NCBI RefSeq assembly: GCF_004570865.1
Contig: NZ_SPQS01000002.1
Coordinates: forward strand, 62,001-126,000
Source of the DNA: Bradyrhizobium frederickii
GTDB lineage: Bacteria > Pseudomonadota > Alphaproteobacteria > Rhizobiales > Xanthobacteraceae
Length of the DNA stretch: 64,000 nt
Direction: 5' to 3'
The position numbers were made by a program, and so were the translations under genes. The notes under the pieces were generated by a model. The model saw nothing but the letters and a program-made list of their open reading frames with translations. It was not told where the DNA came from and searched no databases. Positions 35,952 to 45,560 of this stretch are shown here, in pieces. The stretch's first letter is position 1. Each line of letters starts with the position of its first letter.

Positions 35952-36091
35952 AGGTCGAGCATATCGCCAAATGGTCAATTTTGCTCCAGAAATTTGAGCG
36001 TTTAGCCGAAGACAGCCGATGTCGGTCGGGTCCAAGCTCTGTGCTGGCAACGCAGGAAAACCTGGGGCCGCTTCAGATGGAGGATACGCTG

Positions 36092-38635
36092 ATGGGATCG
36101 CATTACGATGTCGTTGTGGTCGGCGCAGGTTTTGCCGGTTTGTACGCAGTGCACAAAATGCGCGACGAGCTTGGGCTGGATGTTCAAGCCTTCGAGGCGG
36201 CCGGAGGAGTGGGCGGTACATGGTGGTGGAACCGGTATCCCGGTGCCCGCTGCGATTTCGAATCGATCCACTACAGCTACTCCTTTTCCGAAGAGATACA
36301 GCGCGAATGGGAGTGGTCGGAGCGCTTTGCCGGGCAGCCGGAAATCTTGGCCTATCTGGAATGGGTAGCTGACAAGCTGGATGTCCGCCGCGCATTTCGT
36401 TTCAATACGCGCGTGACGTCGACAACGTGGGATGACAAGGCCGCGCGTTGGATAATCTGCACCGATGACGGAGCCACCTGCACGGCACGCTTTGTGGTGT
36501 CTTGTGTCGGCGGCCTTTCTGTCGCGAAAGAGCCGGAGTTTCCGGGTTCAGAGACATTCAGGGGCGAACTCTACCGGACGAGTAGTTGGCCGCACGAGCC
36601 CGTGGACCTCACTGGCAAGCGGGTTGCGGTGATCGGCACGGGCTCGACAGGCATCCAGGTTATCCAGGAGATTGCGAACGAAGCGGCGGAGCTGACCGTG
36701 TTTCAGCGGACGCCCAATTTCGCCGCTCCCCTCGGCAATGAAGCCGTCGATCTGGCGCAACGGCGATGGAATGCAGAGCATCACGCCGAGCTGCGAGCGG
36801 GCTCGCGCCAACATATGATCGGCGTGCCCTACGACCCGCCCAGCGGTCCTGCACTTGCAGCGACGCCGGATGAGCGGCGCAGGATCTGCGACAAGTATTG
36901 GGACCGCGGCGGGTTTCGCCTGCTCGTCTCGACATTCAGCGATGTGATTTTCAACCAACAGGCCAACGAAACGATCGCAGAATATATCCGCGAACGTATC
37001 CGTGTGCGTGTGAAGGATCCTGCGACGGCAGCGTTGCTTTGTCCTACGGACCATCCCTACGCGTCGAAGCGTCCGCCGTTCGAGACCGGTTATTACGAGG
37101 CCTACAACCTCCCGCATGTTCATCTTGTCGACGTGCGCTCCGCGCCGATAGAGGCGATCACGCCAACCGGTGTCCGCACGTCGTCGAAATCCTACGAATT
37201 CGATGTGATCATCCTCGCAACTGGATTCGATGTCTTCACACGGCCGCTGTTGAATCTCGGGCTGAGGGGGCGCGATGGTCTGAAGCTCGAAGACAGATGG
37301 GCGAACGGCCCCACGAGCTATCTGGGTGTCCAGATCGCCGGATTTCCAAATCTGTTCGTCATCAACGGCCCGAAGAGTGCGGTCGCGCTCTATAACGTTC
37401 CATTGGCGACCGAGGACAACGTCAACTTTGTTGCTGCGGCTCTCGCTCGCGCCATAGCGGATAAGACCGCGACATTTGAGGCAACTTACGAGGCTGAAGA
37501 AGCCTGGGGCCGCCTGTGCGAAGGCATTCTCAACCTGACCGTCATCCCGCATTCCAAGGGCTCCTGGTACATGGGCGAGAACATCCCGGGCAAGGCGAGG
37601 GCGGCGTATTTCTTTGCGGGTGGCGCGCCCTTGTACCGGGCGATCTGTGCCGAGATCGCGCATGTGGGCTATGGCGGATTTGCCCTTGACCGTGTCTCGG
37701 CGCCTATTCCCCCAATGGTCAGACTCGATCCCGCCGCGGCGCTCCTCCTGGGCTCAATGCTGGCCCGCGGGATGAAGCCTCTTGATGAGCTCAATCTGGA
37801 TGAAGTACGAGCGGTGGCCGAGTCCCTGAGGGAGCTGCAGCTGCCAGGACCCGCAATGCGAGTCGAAACCGTCGAGGCGCCTCGCGCGCGAATCTACATC
37901 CCCGACCGCGCGGGCCCTCTACCGGTGATCGTATTCTATCATGGAGGTGGCTGGATCTCCGGGTCGCTCGATTTGGCCGACGCTCCCTGCAGACGGCTCG
38001 CCGACGAAAATGGAGCAATCGTCGTTTCCGCGCACTATCGGCTCGCGCCCGAACATTCGTTCCCGGCTGCAACCGATGATACATTCGCTGCGCTAAGCTG
38101 GGTCTGGCAGCACGTTAGCGCATACGGCGGCGATCCTGGCCGGATCGTGGTCATGGGTGAGAGCGCCGGCGCGAATCTGGCCGCAGTCGCCGCGATCCGC
38201 GCACGCGATGCCGGCATTCCGCTGGCGGGGCAGGTGCTGATCTATCCTCCGATCGATCCGGAGGCATCCACGGCATCCCGCACTGAATTCGCTGATGGAC
38301 CCTTCTTTACTCGGGCCATCGGCGAGAAGATGTGGGGCGCTTACCTCGGTGGCGCCGAACTGACCGCGCTCGCCGCGCCCTCGCGGGCTTCCTCCCTGGC
38401 CGGACTGGCACCCGCGCTGGTCCTGACGCTCGAGCTCGATATGAGCCGTGACGAGGCTGAGGACTATGCCGGTGCTCTGGCTTCGGCAGGGGTTCCTGTC
38501 CGGTTGCATCGGTTCGATGGACTCTTCCACGGTGTGTTCAACATGAGTGCGTTCATCCCGCGGGTTCGAGAAATGTACGTGTCGATCGGCGAGTTTGTGG
38601 CCACTTGCAAAGAGCAGATAACCGAAGCCGCGTAG
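36092..38635 (+). CDS. Baeyer-Villiger monooxygenase fused to alpha/beta-hydrolase (esterase)
   Basis: The 847-residue protein joins two enzymes. Residues 1-540 are a class B flavin monooxygenase: VVVGAGFAGLYAVHKM binds FAD, VIGTGSTGIQVIQEI binds NADPH, and GGTWWWNRYPGARCD is typical of BVMOs. The signature FxGxxxHxxxW reads FRGELYRTSSW (residues 156-166), with Arg162 in place of the conserved His. Residues 560-847 are a hormone-sensitive-lipase-type esterase with oxyanion motif HGGGW (about 617), nucleophile GESAGAN (about 690) and a C-terminal GLFHGVF His. The simple reading is ketone to ester or lactone, then hydrolysis in one chain. ATG 36092 has GGAGG 8 bases upstream. Confidence 0.9.
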   Translation: MGSHYDVVVVGAGFAGLYAVHKMRDELGLDVQAFEAAGGVGGTWWWNRYPGARCDFESIHYSYSFSEEIQREWEWSERFAGQPEILAYLEWVADKLDVRRAFRFNTRVTSTTWDDKAARWIICTDDGATCTARFVVSCVGGLSVAKEPEFPGSETFRGELYRTSSWPHEPVDLTGKRVAVIGTGSTGIQVIQEIANEAAELTVFQRTPNFAAPLGNEAVDLAQRRWNAEHHAELRAGSRQHMIGVPYDPPSGPALAATPDERRRICDKYWDRGGFRLLVSTFSDVIFNQQANETIAEYIRERIRVRVKDPATAALLCPTDHPYASKRPPFETGYYEAYNLPHVHLVDVRSAPIEAITPTGVRTSSKSYEFDVIILATGFDVFTRPLLNLGLRGRDGLKLEDRWANGPTSYLGVQIAGFPNLFVINGPKSAVALYNVPLATEDNVNFVAAALARAIADKTATFEATYEAEEAWGRLCEGILNLTVIPHSKGSWYMGENIPGKARAAYFFAGGAPLYRAICAEIAHVGYGGFALDRVSAPIPPMVRLDPAAALLLGSMLARGMKPLDELNLDEVRAVAESLRELQLPGPAMRVETVEAPRARIYIPDRAGPLPVIVFYHGGGWISGSLDLADAPCRRLADENGAIVVSAHYRLAPEHSFPAATDDTFAALSWVWQHVSAYGGDPGRIVVMGESAGANLAAVAAIRARDAGIPLAGQVLIYPPIDPEASTASRTEFADGPFFTRAIGEKMWGAYLGGAELTALAAPSRASSLAGLAPALVLTLELDMSRDEAEDYAGALASAGVPVRLHRFDGLFHGVFNMSAFIPRVREMYVSIGEFVATCKEQITEAA

Positions 38636-38782
38636 TAGACCTTAGATGACGGGAAGCGATGCCGCAGCGCTAGCCGGCTAGTATGTCAATGCGAAGAAAA
38701 TCCCCGAGTCAACCCAGGCTCGAACACCTAAGCATGATATGCGCGATTCACAGCATGCGGGAATAGCCAGCGTTTCAGGGCC

Positions 38783-39460
38783 ATGAAACACAAGAACTTA
38801 GCAGCCGAACATTCTGCTACCTGCCGTCGCATTCTGGACGCTGCGACCAGACTGTATCGGCTGATGGGTCATAGGAAGACATCGGTGGCCGATATTGCGC
38901 GCGAATGTTCGATGTCGCCGGCAAACGTCTATCGGTTCTTCAGCTCGAAGCAAGCGATGAACGATGCTGTTGCAGACAGGTTGTTTGCGGAGGTGATCGC
39001 TCTTGCGACTGAAGCCTCCGTAACCCCGCGTACTCCCGCCGAGCGACTAAGGGCGACGCTGGCGGCTATCGAGAAGCGCCATGCGGATCGCTTCCTCAAC
39101 GAAAAACATCTCCATGAACTAATGGTGATTTCGGTACGAGAGGACTGGTTGGTTAGCCGTTCCTTCACTGAGCGGATCGAGTCCATCGTGGCCGACATCG
39201 TCTCGGAAGGGATAGCACGGCACCAGTTTCAAGGTGGAGATAGTATAATCATTGGGCGATGTCTTCTTGTAACTACGGCCGTGTTTTGCGATCCGCGCCT
39301 AGTCGCTACGACGGGAGGTTTTCATCGACCAAATCTAGAGCAGATCATGGACTTCGCAATTGGAGCACTTCGTGGAGGCAGCATTGCTCACTGCACGGGC
39401 GATAAGCTCCATGCCTCCAGAGAGCCGGTTTGCGCCGGGTCGACACCGCCTGTGCGATAG
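38783..39460 (+). CDS. TetR-family transcriptional regulator
   Basis: The 225-residue protein has an N-terminal TetR DNA-binding domain: ATCRRILDAATRLYRLMGHR and TSVADIARECSMSPANVYRF. FSSKQAMNDAVADRL continues the helix pattern. The C-terminal ligand domain has no recognisable specificity. It lies 147 bases downstream of the BVMO-esterase and may regulate that gene or itself. No promoter motif was identified. Confidence 0.85.
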   Translation: MKHKNLAAEHSATCRRILDAATRLYRLMGHRKTSVADIARECSMSPANVYRFFSSKQAMNDAVADRLFAEVIALATEASVTPRTPAERLRATLAAIEKRHADRFLNEKHLHELMVISVREDWLVSRSFTERIESIVADIVSEGIARHQFQGGDSIIIGRCLLVTTAVFCDPRLVATTGGFHRPNLEQIMDFAIGALRGGSIAHCTGDKLHASREPVCAGSTPPVR

Positions 39461-39804
39461 TCACTTCCCTCAGATGCTTGTGAAAAGAAGTGGCCCGGCA
39501 GTGTGTAAATAAGCTCGAGATTCTCCGACGGCGACGTTCGCCGCAAATGAGCGCACCCATCCTCGGGGTCGATAGCGATATATCGACGCCGGCGAGGGTT
39601 GATGCGGGTCAACAACAACAGCGGGGACTATGTAATTCACGCATGAAAACAGGGTGCATGCTGACCGATCCAGTTGGGATGGGTCGGGTTTACCCCGTGT
39701 TTCGAAAGCGAGAATTTAGCCCCCGCTCAAGCCGCTGTTACGGGCTGGCCGCTCTCGGCTGCCTTGCGTCAAAATCGCAGCTGGATGGTCATAGACCCGC
39801 GGGC
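39461..39804. other. Intergenic region, no gene seen
   Basis: This gap between the TetR gene and the tail of the histidine kinase has no convincing coding sequence on either strand. A short dyad CGATA-N6-TATCG lies near 39570. Nothing else was recognised. Confidence 0.5.
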
Positions 39805-41691
39805 TCATGCGACGAGCCGCGGCACCCCATCGCACGCTTCCTCTTGCTGCAACGGCAGAACGACCTCAAAGGTTGCGCCAAATCCGTCCTTCCCAGAAGC
39901 TGATATCCAACCACCGTGAGCTTCCACGATCGAACGGCAGATCGACAGCCCCATGCCAAGGCCAGCCGACTTAGTGGTAAAGAATGGATTGAACAAGCGC
40001 TCGGCGACTTCGGGGCGTATTCCTATGCCGCAATCAGTCACCGCTACGACCACTCGGCCACTGTCGTTCTGGCTCGATCGGATCACTAGCTCGCGCGAAC
40101 AGTCCTCGACTGAATCCATAGCATCAATTCCGTTCATGACCAAGTTGATCATCACCTGTTGCAGTTGGATGCGATCACGAAAGATTTTGGGTAGATTAGG
40201 CGCAAGATTCGTTCGAACCGACACGGCGTGGCTGCTCAGCTCGCGATGAACTAGCGCTATGGTGTCCCTTGCAAGGTCATTGACGTCGAGCGAGACCTTC
40301 TCAAAATCTGTCTTTTTTGCGAGCGCTCGGACCCGAAGGATCACTTCACTCGCCCGTTTGCCATCGTCGATAATCCATTCTACCGAGCGTCGCGCCGCTT
40401 CCAGATCGGGAGGATCGTGTTGAAGCCATCTGATACAGGCGTCGGCATTTGCGATCACTCCGGCCAGGGGCTGATTTATTTCGTGGGCGATGGAGGCAGT
40501 CAGTTCACCCAACGTCGTCACCCGCGTGACATGTGCGAGCTCAGCCTTTACCTCGCGCAGCTCCTGTTCAGCCTGCTTAGCGCGAACAGCCGATGAGACA
40601 TCGGCGGCGCCGCCGCGGTAGCCGAGGAATTTACCGCTCCCATCGAAAATCGGCTTGCCGCTGGCCTGGACGTAGAACGACGCGCCAATCTCATTTGAGG
40701 TGCGGTAGACGAAGTCGCGAAAGGGAAGATGCGCGTCAATCGTCGCCCGAAATTGTCGCCATTTTTCGGGTTCCGATTCGAAGTCGGCGGCGAACTCCCA
40801 GGGAACTTGGCCAATCAGGCGTGAGGACACAATGCCGATCGCATTGGCGGGGTCGGTTACGCGTGTCATCCGGTGGTCTGGACCGGACTCCCAGAACCAG
40901 TCGGAAGCCGTTTCGGCGTAGTCGCGGAAGCGCTGCTCGCTCTCGCGAAGCTCCTGCTCCACCACTTTTGTAGCCGTGATATCTGTCACCGCCCCGACGA
41001 ATTCGATGTTGCCAGATGCGTCTCGTACAGCTCGAGCTAACGAATGGAGATGTTTCACAGAACCGTCCGGCAACAGCAATCGGTATTCGTGATCATAGTC
41101 CTCTTCGTCGTCAGAAGCCTGTTCGAGAATCCTTTGCACGGCCGCGCGGTCTTCTGGATGCGTACGCTGGAGAACGAACTGCATCGTCGGTTTCGTCGCC
41201 GCATCACATTGAAAGATTCGAAAGGTCTCCCTTGACCAGAGGATTTCACCGCTAGCAACCTTCCACCCGAAGCTACCCGTCCGGCTCAGCTCCTGAGCTT
41301 GAGCCAAGTAGGCCTCGCTCTGATGCAGAGCATCTCCGGTCTGCTTCTCGCCACGCTGTGCCTTCGCTCCGGTCTCAAGCAGCCTGTCCTGCTGGAGGAC
41401 ATATCGGTTCAAACCAACTGCAACTACAGACGCGAGAGAGAAAATGACTAACGTCAAGATAGCTGCATTGAAGAAGTAGGCCAGTCCCACGACAGACAGG
41501 ATGACGGCAATCGACGCCGCCAAGCTGCCCATCAACGAGAGCAACAGGACTACGATCAAATAGGCAAATGCAGTCGAGGTCAGGTCGACGTTGAGAAAAA
41601 AAGCGCCGAAGCTCAGCGTTGCCAGCGCAACAGTGCCGAGGAGGAGTTGCGCGGGCAAACCCAAGGAGCTCGTGGTCTGACTATACCTCAT
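39805..41691 (-). CDS. Membrane PAS-domain sensor histidine kinase
   Basis: The 628-residue protein has about four hydrophobic segments in its first 110 residues, then two PAS/PAC regions ([20 protein letters not shown] and [20 protein letters not shown]), a HisKA domain with the phospho-acceptor in [20 protein letters not shown], and a C-terminal ATPase domain with [12 protein letters not shown] and [16 protein letters not shown]. No response regulator is adjacent. It might sense aromatic compounds or redox through PAS, but the signal is not readable from sequence. Confidence 0.9.
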   Translation of the reverse strand: MRYSQTTSSLGLPAQLLLGTVALATLSFGAFFLNVDLTSTAFAYLIVVLLLSLMGSLAASIAVILSVVGLAYFFNAAILTLVIFSLASVVAVGLNRYVLQQDRLLETGAKAQRGEKQTGDALHQSEAYLAQAQELSRTGSFGWKVASGEILWSRETFRIFQCDAATKPTMQFVLQRTHPEDRAAVQRILEQASDDEEDYDHEYRLLLPDGSVKHLHSLARAVRDASGNIEFVGAVTDITATKVVEQELRESEQRFRDYAETASDWFWESGPDHRMTRVTDPANAIGIVSSRLIGQVPWEFAADFESEPEKWRQFRATIDAHLPFRDFVYRTSNEIGASFYVQASGKPIFDGSGKFLGYRGGAADVSSAVRAKQAEQELREVKAELAHVTRVTTLGELTASIAHEINQPLAGVIANADACIRWLQHDPPDLEAARRSVEWIIDDGKRASEVILRVRALAKKTDFEKVSLDVNDLARDTIALVHRELSSHAVSVRTNLAPNLPKIFRDRIQLQQVMINLVMNGIDAMDSVEDCSRELVIRSSQNDSGRVVVAVTDCGIGIRPEVAERLFNPFFTTKSAGLGMGLSICRSIVEAHGGWISASGKDGFGATFEVVLPLQQEEACDGVPRLVA

Positions 41692-41806
41692 TGCAGACCT
41701 TCCCGGCTATCCGGCCTAGGAAGTAAAGCACTTTAGAACCAGGTCGGCAATCCACCTCCGACCAGCAAGACACGTAAATGGGGCAGCGGTTTATATTCTC
41801 AATTCG

Positions 41807-42066
41807 TCATGAATAAGCTCGCTCCAGCTCTTGGAGCCTAACGCTTTCACCCTTGCGATATTGGGCAGGTGTGGTGTTCAGAATATTCGAAATCCGGCCA
41901 AGATGGCTTTGGTCGGAGAACCCACTCGCGAGGGCGATCTCCTTTAGTGGGAGGCGGTTTTCGCGAGGTGCCGACATGTCAGGGCCACTATTTTCTTCAG
42001 CAGGTACCGTATTGCGCGCGAAACTTGCGGGCAAATTGAACCGGGCTGCACCTGCAGCCCGCCGCT
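41807..42066 (-). pseudogene. Remnant of AraC-family regulator
   Basis: Successive frames on the minus strand give SPVQFARKFRAQYG, LLKKIVALTCRHLAKT and LPLKEIALASGFSDQSHLGR, then LNTTPAQYRKG. Together they make the C-terminal double helix-turn-helix of an AraC protein, broken by at least two frameshifts. The N-terminal sensor domain is absent. Confidence 0.8.
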
Positions 42067-42080
42067 AGGTCTTCGAGTGA

Positions 42081-42206
42081 ATACGGGCACTCCGGAGGGA
42101 GTGATCATTGGAATGCCAAAGGAGAAGCGGGTCTGGCTGAGGGCCGGCGATAGGATCATCAGCCGAATTGAGAAGCTTGGCACACTGAAGTTTGATTTAG
42201 CGTAGG
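42081..42206 (+). pseudogene. C-terminal scrap of a fumarylacetoacetate hydrolase-family gene
   Basis: The short frame reads NTGTPEGVIIGMPKEKRVWL and ends RIEKLGTLKFDLA, followed by TAG. TGTPEGV and a final GLGTL-like strand are the characteristic end of FAH-family hydrolases. The rest of the gene is gone, replaced on the left by the AraC remnant. Confidence 0.8.
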
Positions 42207-42392
42207 AGCCATTCTCAGGGGTTGCGGCGGGATGCGTGCATTTCGCCGTCCATAGGCGTTTGTGACCGCGTAGAGCGGTTGCCACGTACGGCCTGACCAT
42301 GCATGTCGCATGGGGAGGACCTTCGACGCCCGTTTTTCAAGGGGCTGCGCGAGGATCTATGCAGGAGGCGTCGGCATTTGCTGGCGGCGCTG

Positions 42393-43178
42393 CTAAGGCG
42401 GCTTCCCCCGGGCTTTGTTTGCCGCGGACCATCGCCTCTCGATTTCTTTAACTGCGACCTTCATGCTGGGCAGGTACTTCTTCGCGGCGGCTTCGGGCGT
42501 CATCGACGACGAGAAAAAGATCAGATTGATGCTGCCGAGCACGGGACCCCCGGCATGGATGGCGAGCGCGATGGCGCTGATGCCGGCCTCTGATCCACCG
42601 ACCGACGAGGCGTATCCGTCCTCCTTCATCTGCGATAGGATTTCGTTGATGAAGCGACGATCTTTCGCCAGGCCTGCGTCTTCCTCGACAAGTGAGGCCG
42701 TCAGCTCGAGCATCTCGCGGCGCAGCGCAGGCGTCGAGGCGGCCAGGATGGCCTTGCCTAGGGCGCTCCGGACCAAGGATCTTCTGCGGCCCACCATCGA
42801 GCGGTGAACCGAGAAGGGGCTGAAGGGATGCGTGCTCTCCCGGATGAGGACCGAGCCGAGTTCGAAGACCCCGAAGTCGCTTGGCCACGAAACCTCGTCG
42901 AGCAGGCCGAACATCGCCGGCAGCGCCGCCTGGCTTGATAGGTCGCGTGAAGAAACGCCTTCGCTCAGGGTGCGCACTTGGGGCGTCAAACCGAACAAAG
43001 CGTTCGTTTCGTCAAAAGTTACGTAACCGTCTTCGCGCAGCGTATCGAGCAAGCGATAGCAGGTCGTTCGGTTCAGACCGGTCCTCTTCGCGAGCTGCAC
43101 AACGTTGGACGGGCCGCTCGCATTGAGTTCATTGATCAGCGCCAACCCTCGGGAAAGTGCCCTGACGTTGCGGTGCAT
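42393..43178 (-). CDS. IclR-family regulator of the meta-cleavage operon
   Basis: The 261-residue IclR protein has an N-terminal winged helix (LSRGLALINELNASGPSNVV, then AKRTGLNRTTCYRLLDTLRE) and a GAF-like effector domain with RSALGKAILAAS and DGYASSVGGSEAGISAIALA. It is divergent from the binding protein and meta-cleavage operon. ATG 43178 is preferred to 43211 because the palindrome at 43194-43210 lies just upstream of it. MhpR-like control by an aromatic acid is likely from family and position. Confidence 0.88.
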   Translation of the reverse strand: MHRNVRALSRGLALINELNASGPSNVVQLAKRTGLNRTTCYRLLDTLREDGYVTFDETNALFGLTPQVRTLSEGVSSRDLSSQAALPAMFGLLDEVSWPSDFGVFELGSVLIRESTHPFSPFSVHRSMVGRRRSLVRSALGKAILAASTPALRREMLELTASLVEEDAGLAKDRRFINEILSQMKEDGYASSVGGSEAGISAIALAIHAGGPVLGSINLIFFSSSMTPEAAAKKYLPSMKVAVKEIERRWSAANKARGKPP

Positions 43179-43193
43179 GATTCCTCCGGGCGG

Positions 43194-43210
43194 TGTTCGC
43201 AGTACGAACA
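43194..43210. promoter_or_regulatory. Palindromic operator TGTTCG-N5-CGAACA
   Basis: A perfect 6-base inverted repeat with a 5-base spacer sits between the divergent IclR gene and the binding-protein operon. GTTCG-N5-CGAAC resembles the known operators of aromatic-pathway IclR regulators such as PobR and PcaU. It is therefore the best candidate binding site of the adjacent regulator. Confidence 0.7.
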
Positions 43211-43294
43211 TTTCACAGACTCAGATGGAATCATAGTTCAATCGGCGGCAATCCATCGCCCGCACGCCCAAACAGGCGGCGACGGGAGGAAACG

Positions 43295-44512
43295 ATGGTC
43301 CATTCAAGCCTTTATTTGTCCGCGGCCGTGTGTCTGGCCTTGGCGGTGCCAGCGGTGGCGCAGACCGCCGGCGGCACTCAGAAACTCAGCGATGGCAAGG
43401 TCAAGATCGGCGTTCTGACCGACATCGCCGGTCCGACGTCCATGGCGAACGGCAAGGGCTCGGTCGTCGCCGCCCAGATGGCCGCCGAAGACTTCGGCGC
43501 CGGCCTGAACGTCGAGGTGATCTCGGCCGACCATTCCGGCAAGCCCGATATCGGGTCCCAGATCGCCGGCCGCTGGTTCGACGTGGAAGGCGTCGATGCC
43601 GTTGCGGACATGCAGGGCTCGCCGATCGGCTTCGCCGTGCAGAACATGGCCGCGCAGAAGAGCAAGATCATGCTGCTCTCGGGATCGACCTCGTCGGACT
43701 TCAACGGCAAGGCCTGTTCGCCGCTCACGGTCCAGTGGACGGTCGATACCTACAATCTCGCAAAGGGCGCAGCCAAGTCCGTGATCGAGGCGGGTGGAAC
43801 CAAGTGGTACTTCCTGACCGTCGATCAGGCCTACGGCAATGTGCTTACGCGCGATACGTCAGAGCAAGTCAAGCTCAACGGCGGCCAGGTGGTGGGCAAC
43901 TCCGTGTTTCCGCCGAACACGTCCGACTTTGCATCCTTTCTGCTGACCGCCTCCAGCGCCGGCGCCAACGTCATCGCGATCGCGGCTTCCAGCGGCGACA
44001 CCGTGACGGCGATGAAGCAGGCCGATGAATTTGGGCTGAGCGCGAAAGCGAAGATCGTGCCGCTGCAATCGGTGCTGACGGACGTGCACGCAGTGGGCCT
44101 GAAGATCGCGCATGACGCCTACGAAGTCTCCCCGTTCTATTGGGACCGGACGCCCGAAACGCGCGCTTGGGCGGAGAAATTCTTCGCGAAGGCGAAGCAA
44201 ATGCCGACCGGCTTCCATGCCGGCGTCTATTCGTCCGTCGCGCACTACCTGAAGGCGGTCAAGGCGACGGGCACCGACGACGCACCGGCCGTGATGAAGC
44301 AGATGGAAAAGGAGCGGGTACACGACTTCTTCGCGGCTGACGGCTACATTCGCGCAGATCGCAAGATGATCCACGACATGTACCTGCTCCAGGTGAAGAA
44401 GCCCGGAGAGAACAAGGGCGATTGGGACCTCTACAACGTCGTGCAGACGTTGCCTGGAGAATCCGTCAACCGCCCGCTTTCCGAAAGTCCATGCCCGCTG
44501 GTGAAGAAGTAG
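43295..44512 (+). CDS. ABC transporter substrate-binding protein, branched-chain amino acid type (orphan)
   Basis: The 405-residue protein has a signal peptide (MVHSSLYLSAAVCLALAVPAVAQ shortened here to its sense: hydrophobic core then AVAQ) and a periplasmic type I binding fold. DGKVKIGVLTDIAGPTSMAN starts the mature domain, and the C-terminal end reads NRPLSESPCPLVKK. No ABC permease or ATPase is nearby. A paralogue lies at 52687. ATG 43295 has GGGAGG upstream. It probably captures the aromatic acid used by the following operon or acts with a distant transporter. Confidence 0.9.
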   Translation: MVHSSLYLSAAVCLALAVPAVAQTAGGTQKLSDGKVKIGVLTDIAGPTSMANGKGSVVAAQMAAEDFGAGLNVEVISADHSGKPDIGSQIAGRWFDVEGVDAVADMQGSPIGFAVQNMAAQKSKIMLLSGSTSSDFNGKACSPLTVQWTVDTYNLAKGAAKSVIEAGGTKWYFLTVDQAYGNVLTRDTSEQVKLNGGQVVGNSVFPPNTSDFASFLLTASSAGANVIAIAASSGDTVTAMKQADEFGLSAKAKIVPLQSVLTDVHAVGLKIAHDAYEVSPFYWDRTPETRAWAEKFFAKAKQMPTGFHAGVYSSVAHYLKAVKATGTDDAPAVMKQMEKERVHDFFAADGYIRADRKMIHDMYLLQVKKPGENKGDWDLYNVVQTLPGESVNRPLSESPCPLVKK

Positions 44513-44565
44513 GCCGCCGCGGCCATCGTTCGACAGATCAACTCGGCGTTCGAAGGAATTCGACC

Positions 44566-45516
44566 ATGTCAGTCGCCATCGTCTGCGCTTCCCATACTCC
44601 CCTGATGTACAAGGGGCCTGCCAGCAATGAGACCGAGCAACGCGTCCGAACCGCGTTCGGACGTCTAGGAAGCTTCGTGAAGGAGTTCGCGCCGGACTAC
44701 ATCGTCCAGTTTGCGCCCGATCACTTCAACGGCTTCTTCTACGACCTGATGCCCTCGTTCTGCATCGGAGCGGGAGCCGTGTCCCTGGGCGACTGGGGAG
44801 GCGGGACTGGCCCGCTGGACGTTCCGGAGAAGACGGCGCTCGAACTCATCGACCACCTGCGGGCCGAGGATTTCGACGTCGCGGTGTCCTACCGCATGCC
44901 TGTCGATCACGGCTTCGTCCAGTTGTGGGAAGCGATGTTCGGGGACTTCAAGTCCATCCCGATCTTGCCGATCTTCGTGAACGCCGCCGCGCCGCCGGTC
45001 CCAACCTATCGCCGCGCTCGCCAACTCGGTGAATCCGTTGGCCGCTTCGCGATGCGCTCCAGCAAGCGGGTGCTGTTTGCCGCGTCCGGCGGTCTCTCGC
45101 ACGATCCACCGCTCCCATCGATCAAGGATGCGCCGCCCGAAATCCGCGAGCGGCTGATCAACGGCCGGAATCCGACGGCCGAGGCCAAGGAAGCCCGCGA
45201 GAAGCGCGTGCTCGAGGCAGGTGTTCTTGCCGAGGCGGGCAAGGGCCCGTGCCAGCCGCTTAATCCGAAGTGGGACGCTGAGTTCATGGACATCCTCCGT
45301 AGCGGCCAGATCTGGCGTGCCGACGCGCTCGATACCGGCAAGGTCTGCGAAGTCGCTGGACGCGGCGCAAACGAGGTCCTCGCATGGGTCGCCGCCTTCG
45401 GCGCCTTCTCCACGGGCGGTCACTTCAAGATGGACCAGGAATTCTACGAAGCGATTCCGGGCTGGATCGCCGGCATGGCGATGATGGCGGCCAGGCAGGC
45501 CGACGGCGCTCATTGA
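44566..45516 (+). CDS. Extradiol dioxygenase, MhpB/LigB family
   Basis: This 316-residue class III extradiol dioxygenase cleaves a catechol next to its hydroxyls with ferrous iron. Candidate ligand and acid/base residues are in CASHTPLMYKG, FAPDHFNGFFYD, MPVDHGFVQLWEAM and GGLSHDPPLP. It strongly resembles 2,3-dihydroxyphenylpropionate 1,2-dioxygenase (MhpB). It is the second gene of the IclR-controlled operon and is followed by a flavin hydroxylase and two hydrolytic steps, consistent with meta cleavage. The exact ring substituent is not certain. Confidence 0.9.
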   Translation: MSVAIVCASHTPLMYKGPASNETEQRVRTAFGRLGSFVKEFAPDYIVQFAPDHFNGFFYDLMPSFCIGAGAVSLGDWGGGTGPLDVPEKTALELIDHLRAEDFDVAVSYRMPVDHGFVQLWEAMFGDFKSIPILPIFVNAAAPPVPTYRRARQLGESVGRFAMRSSKRVLFAASGGLSHDPPLPSIKDAPPEIRERLINGRNPTAEAKEAREKRVLEAGVLAEAGKGPCQPLNPKWDAEFMDILRSGQIWRADALDTGKVCEVAGRGANEVLAWVAAFGAFSTGGHFKMDQEFYEAIPGWIAGMAMMAARQADGAH

Positions 45517-45560
45517 TCGACTAACCCCGCGCGAATGCGGAAGCATCGCGGAGCAGGCAA

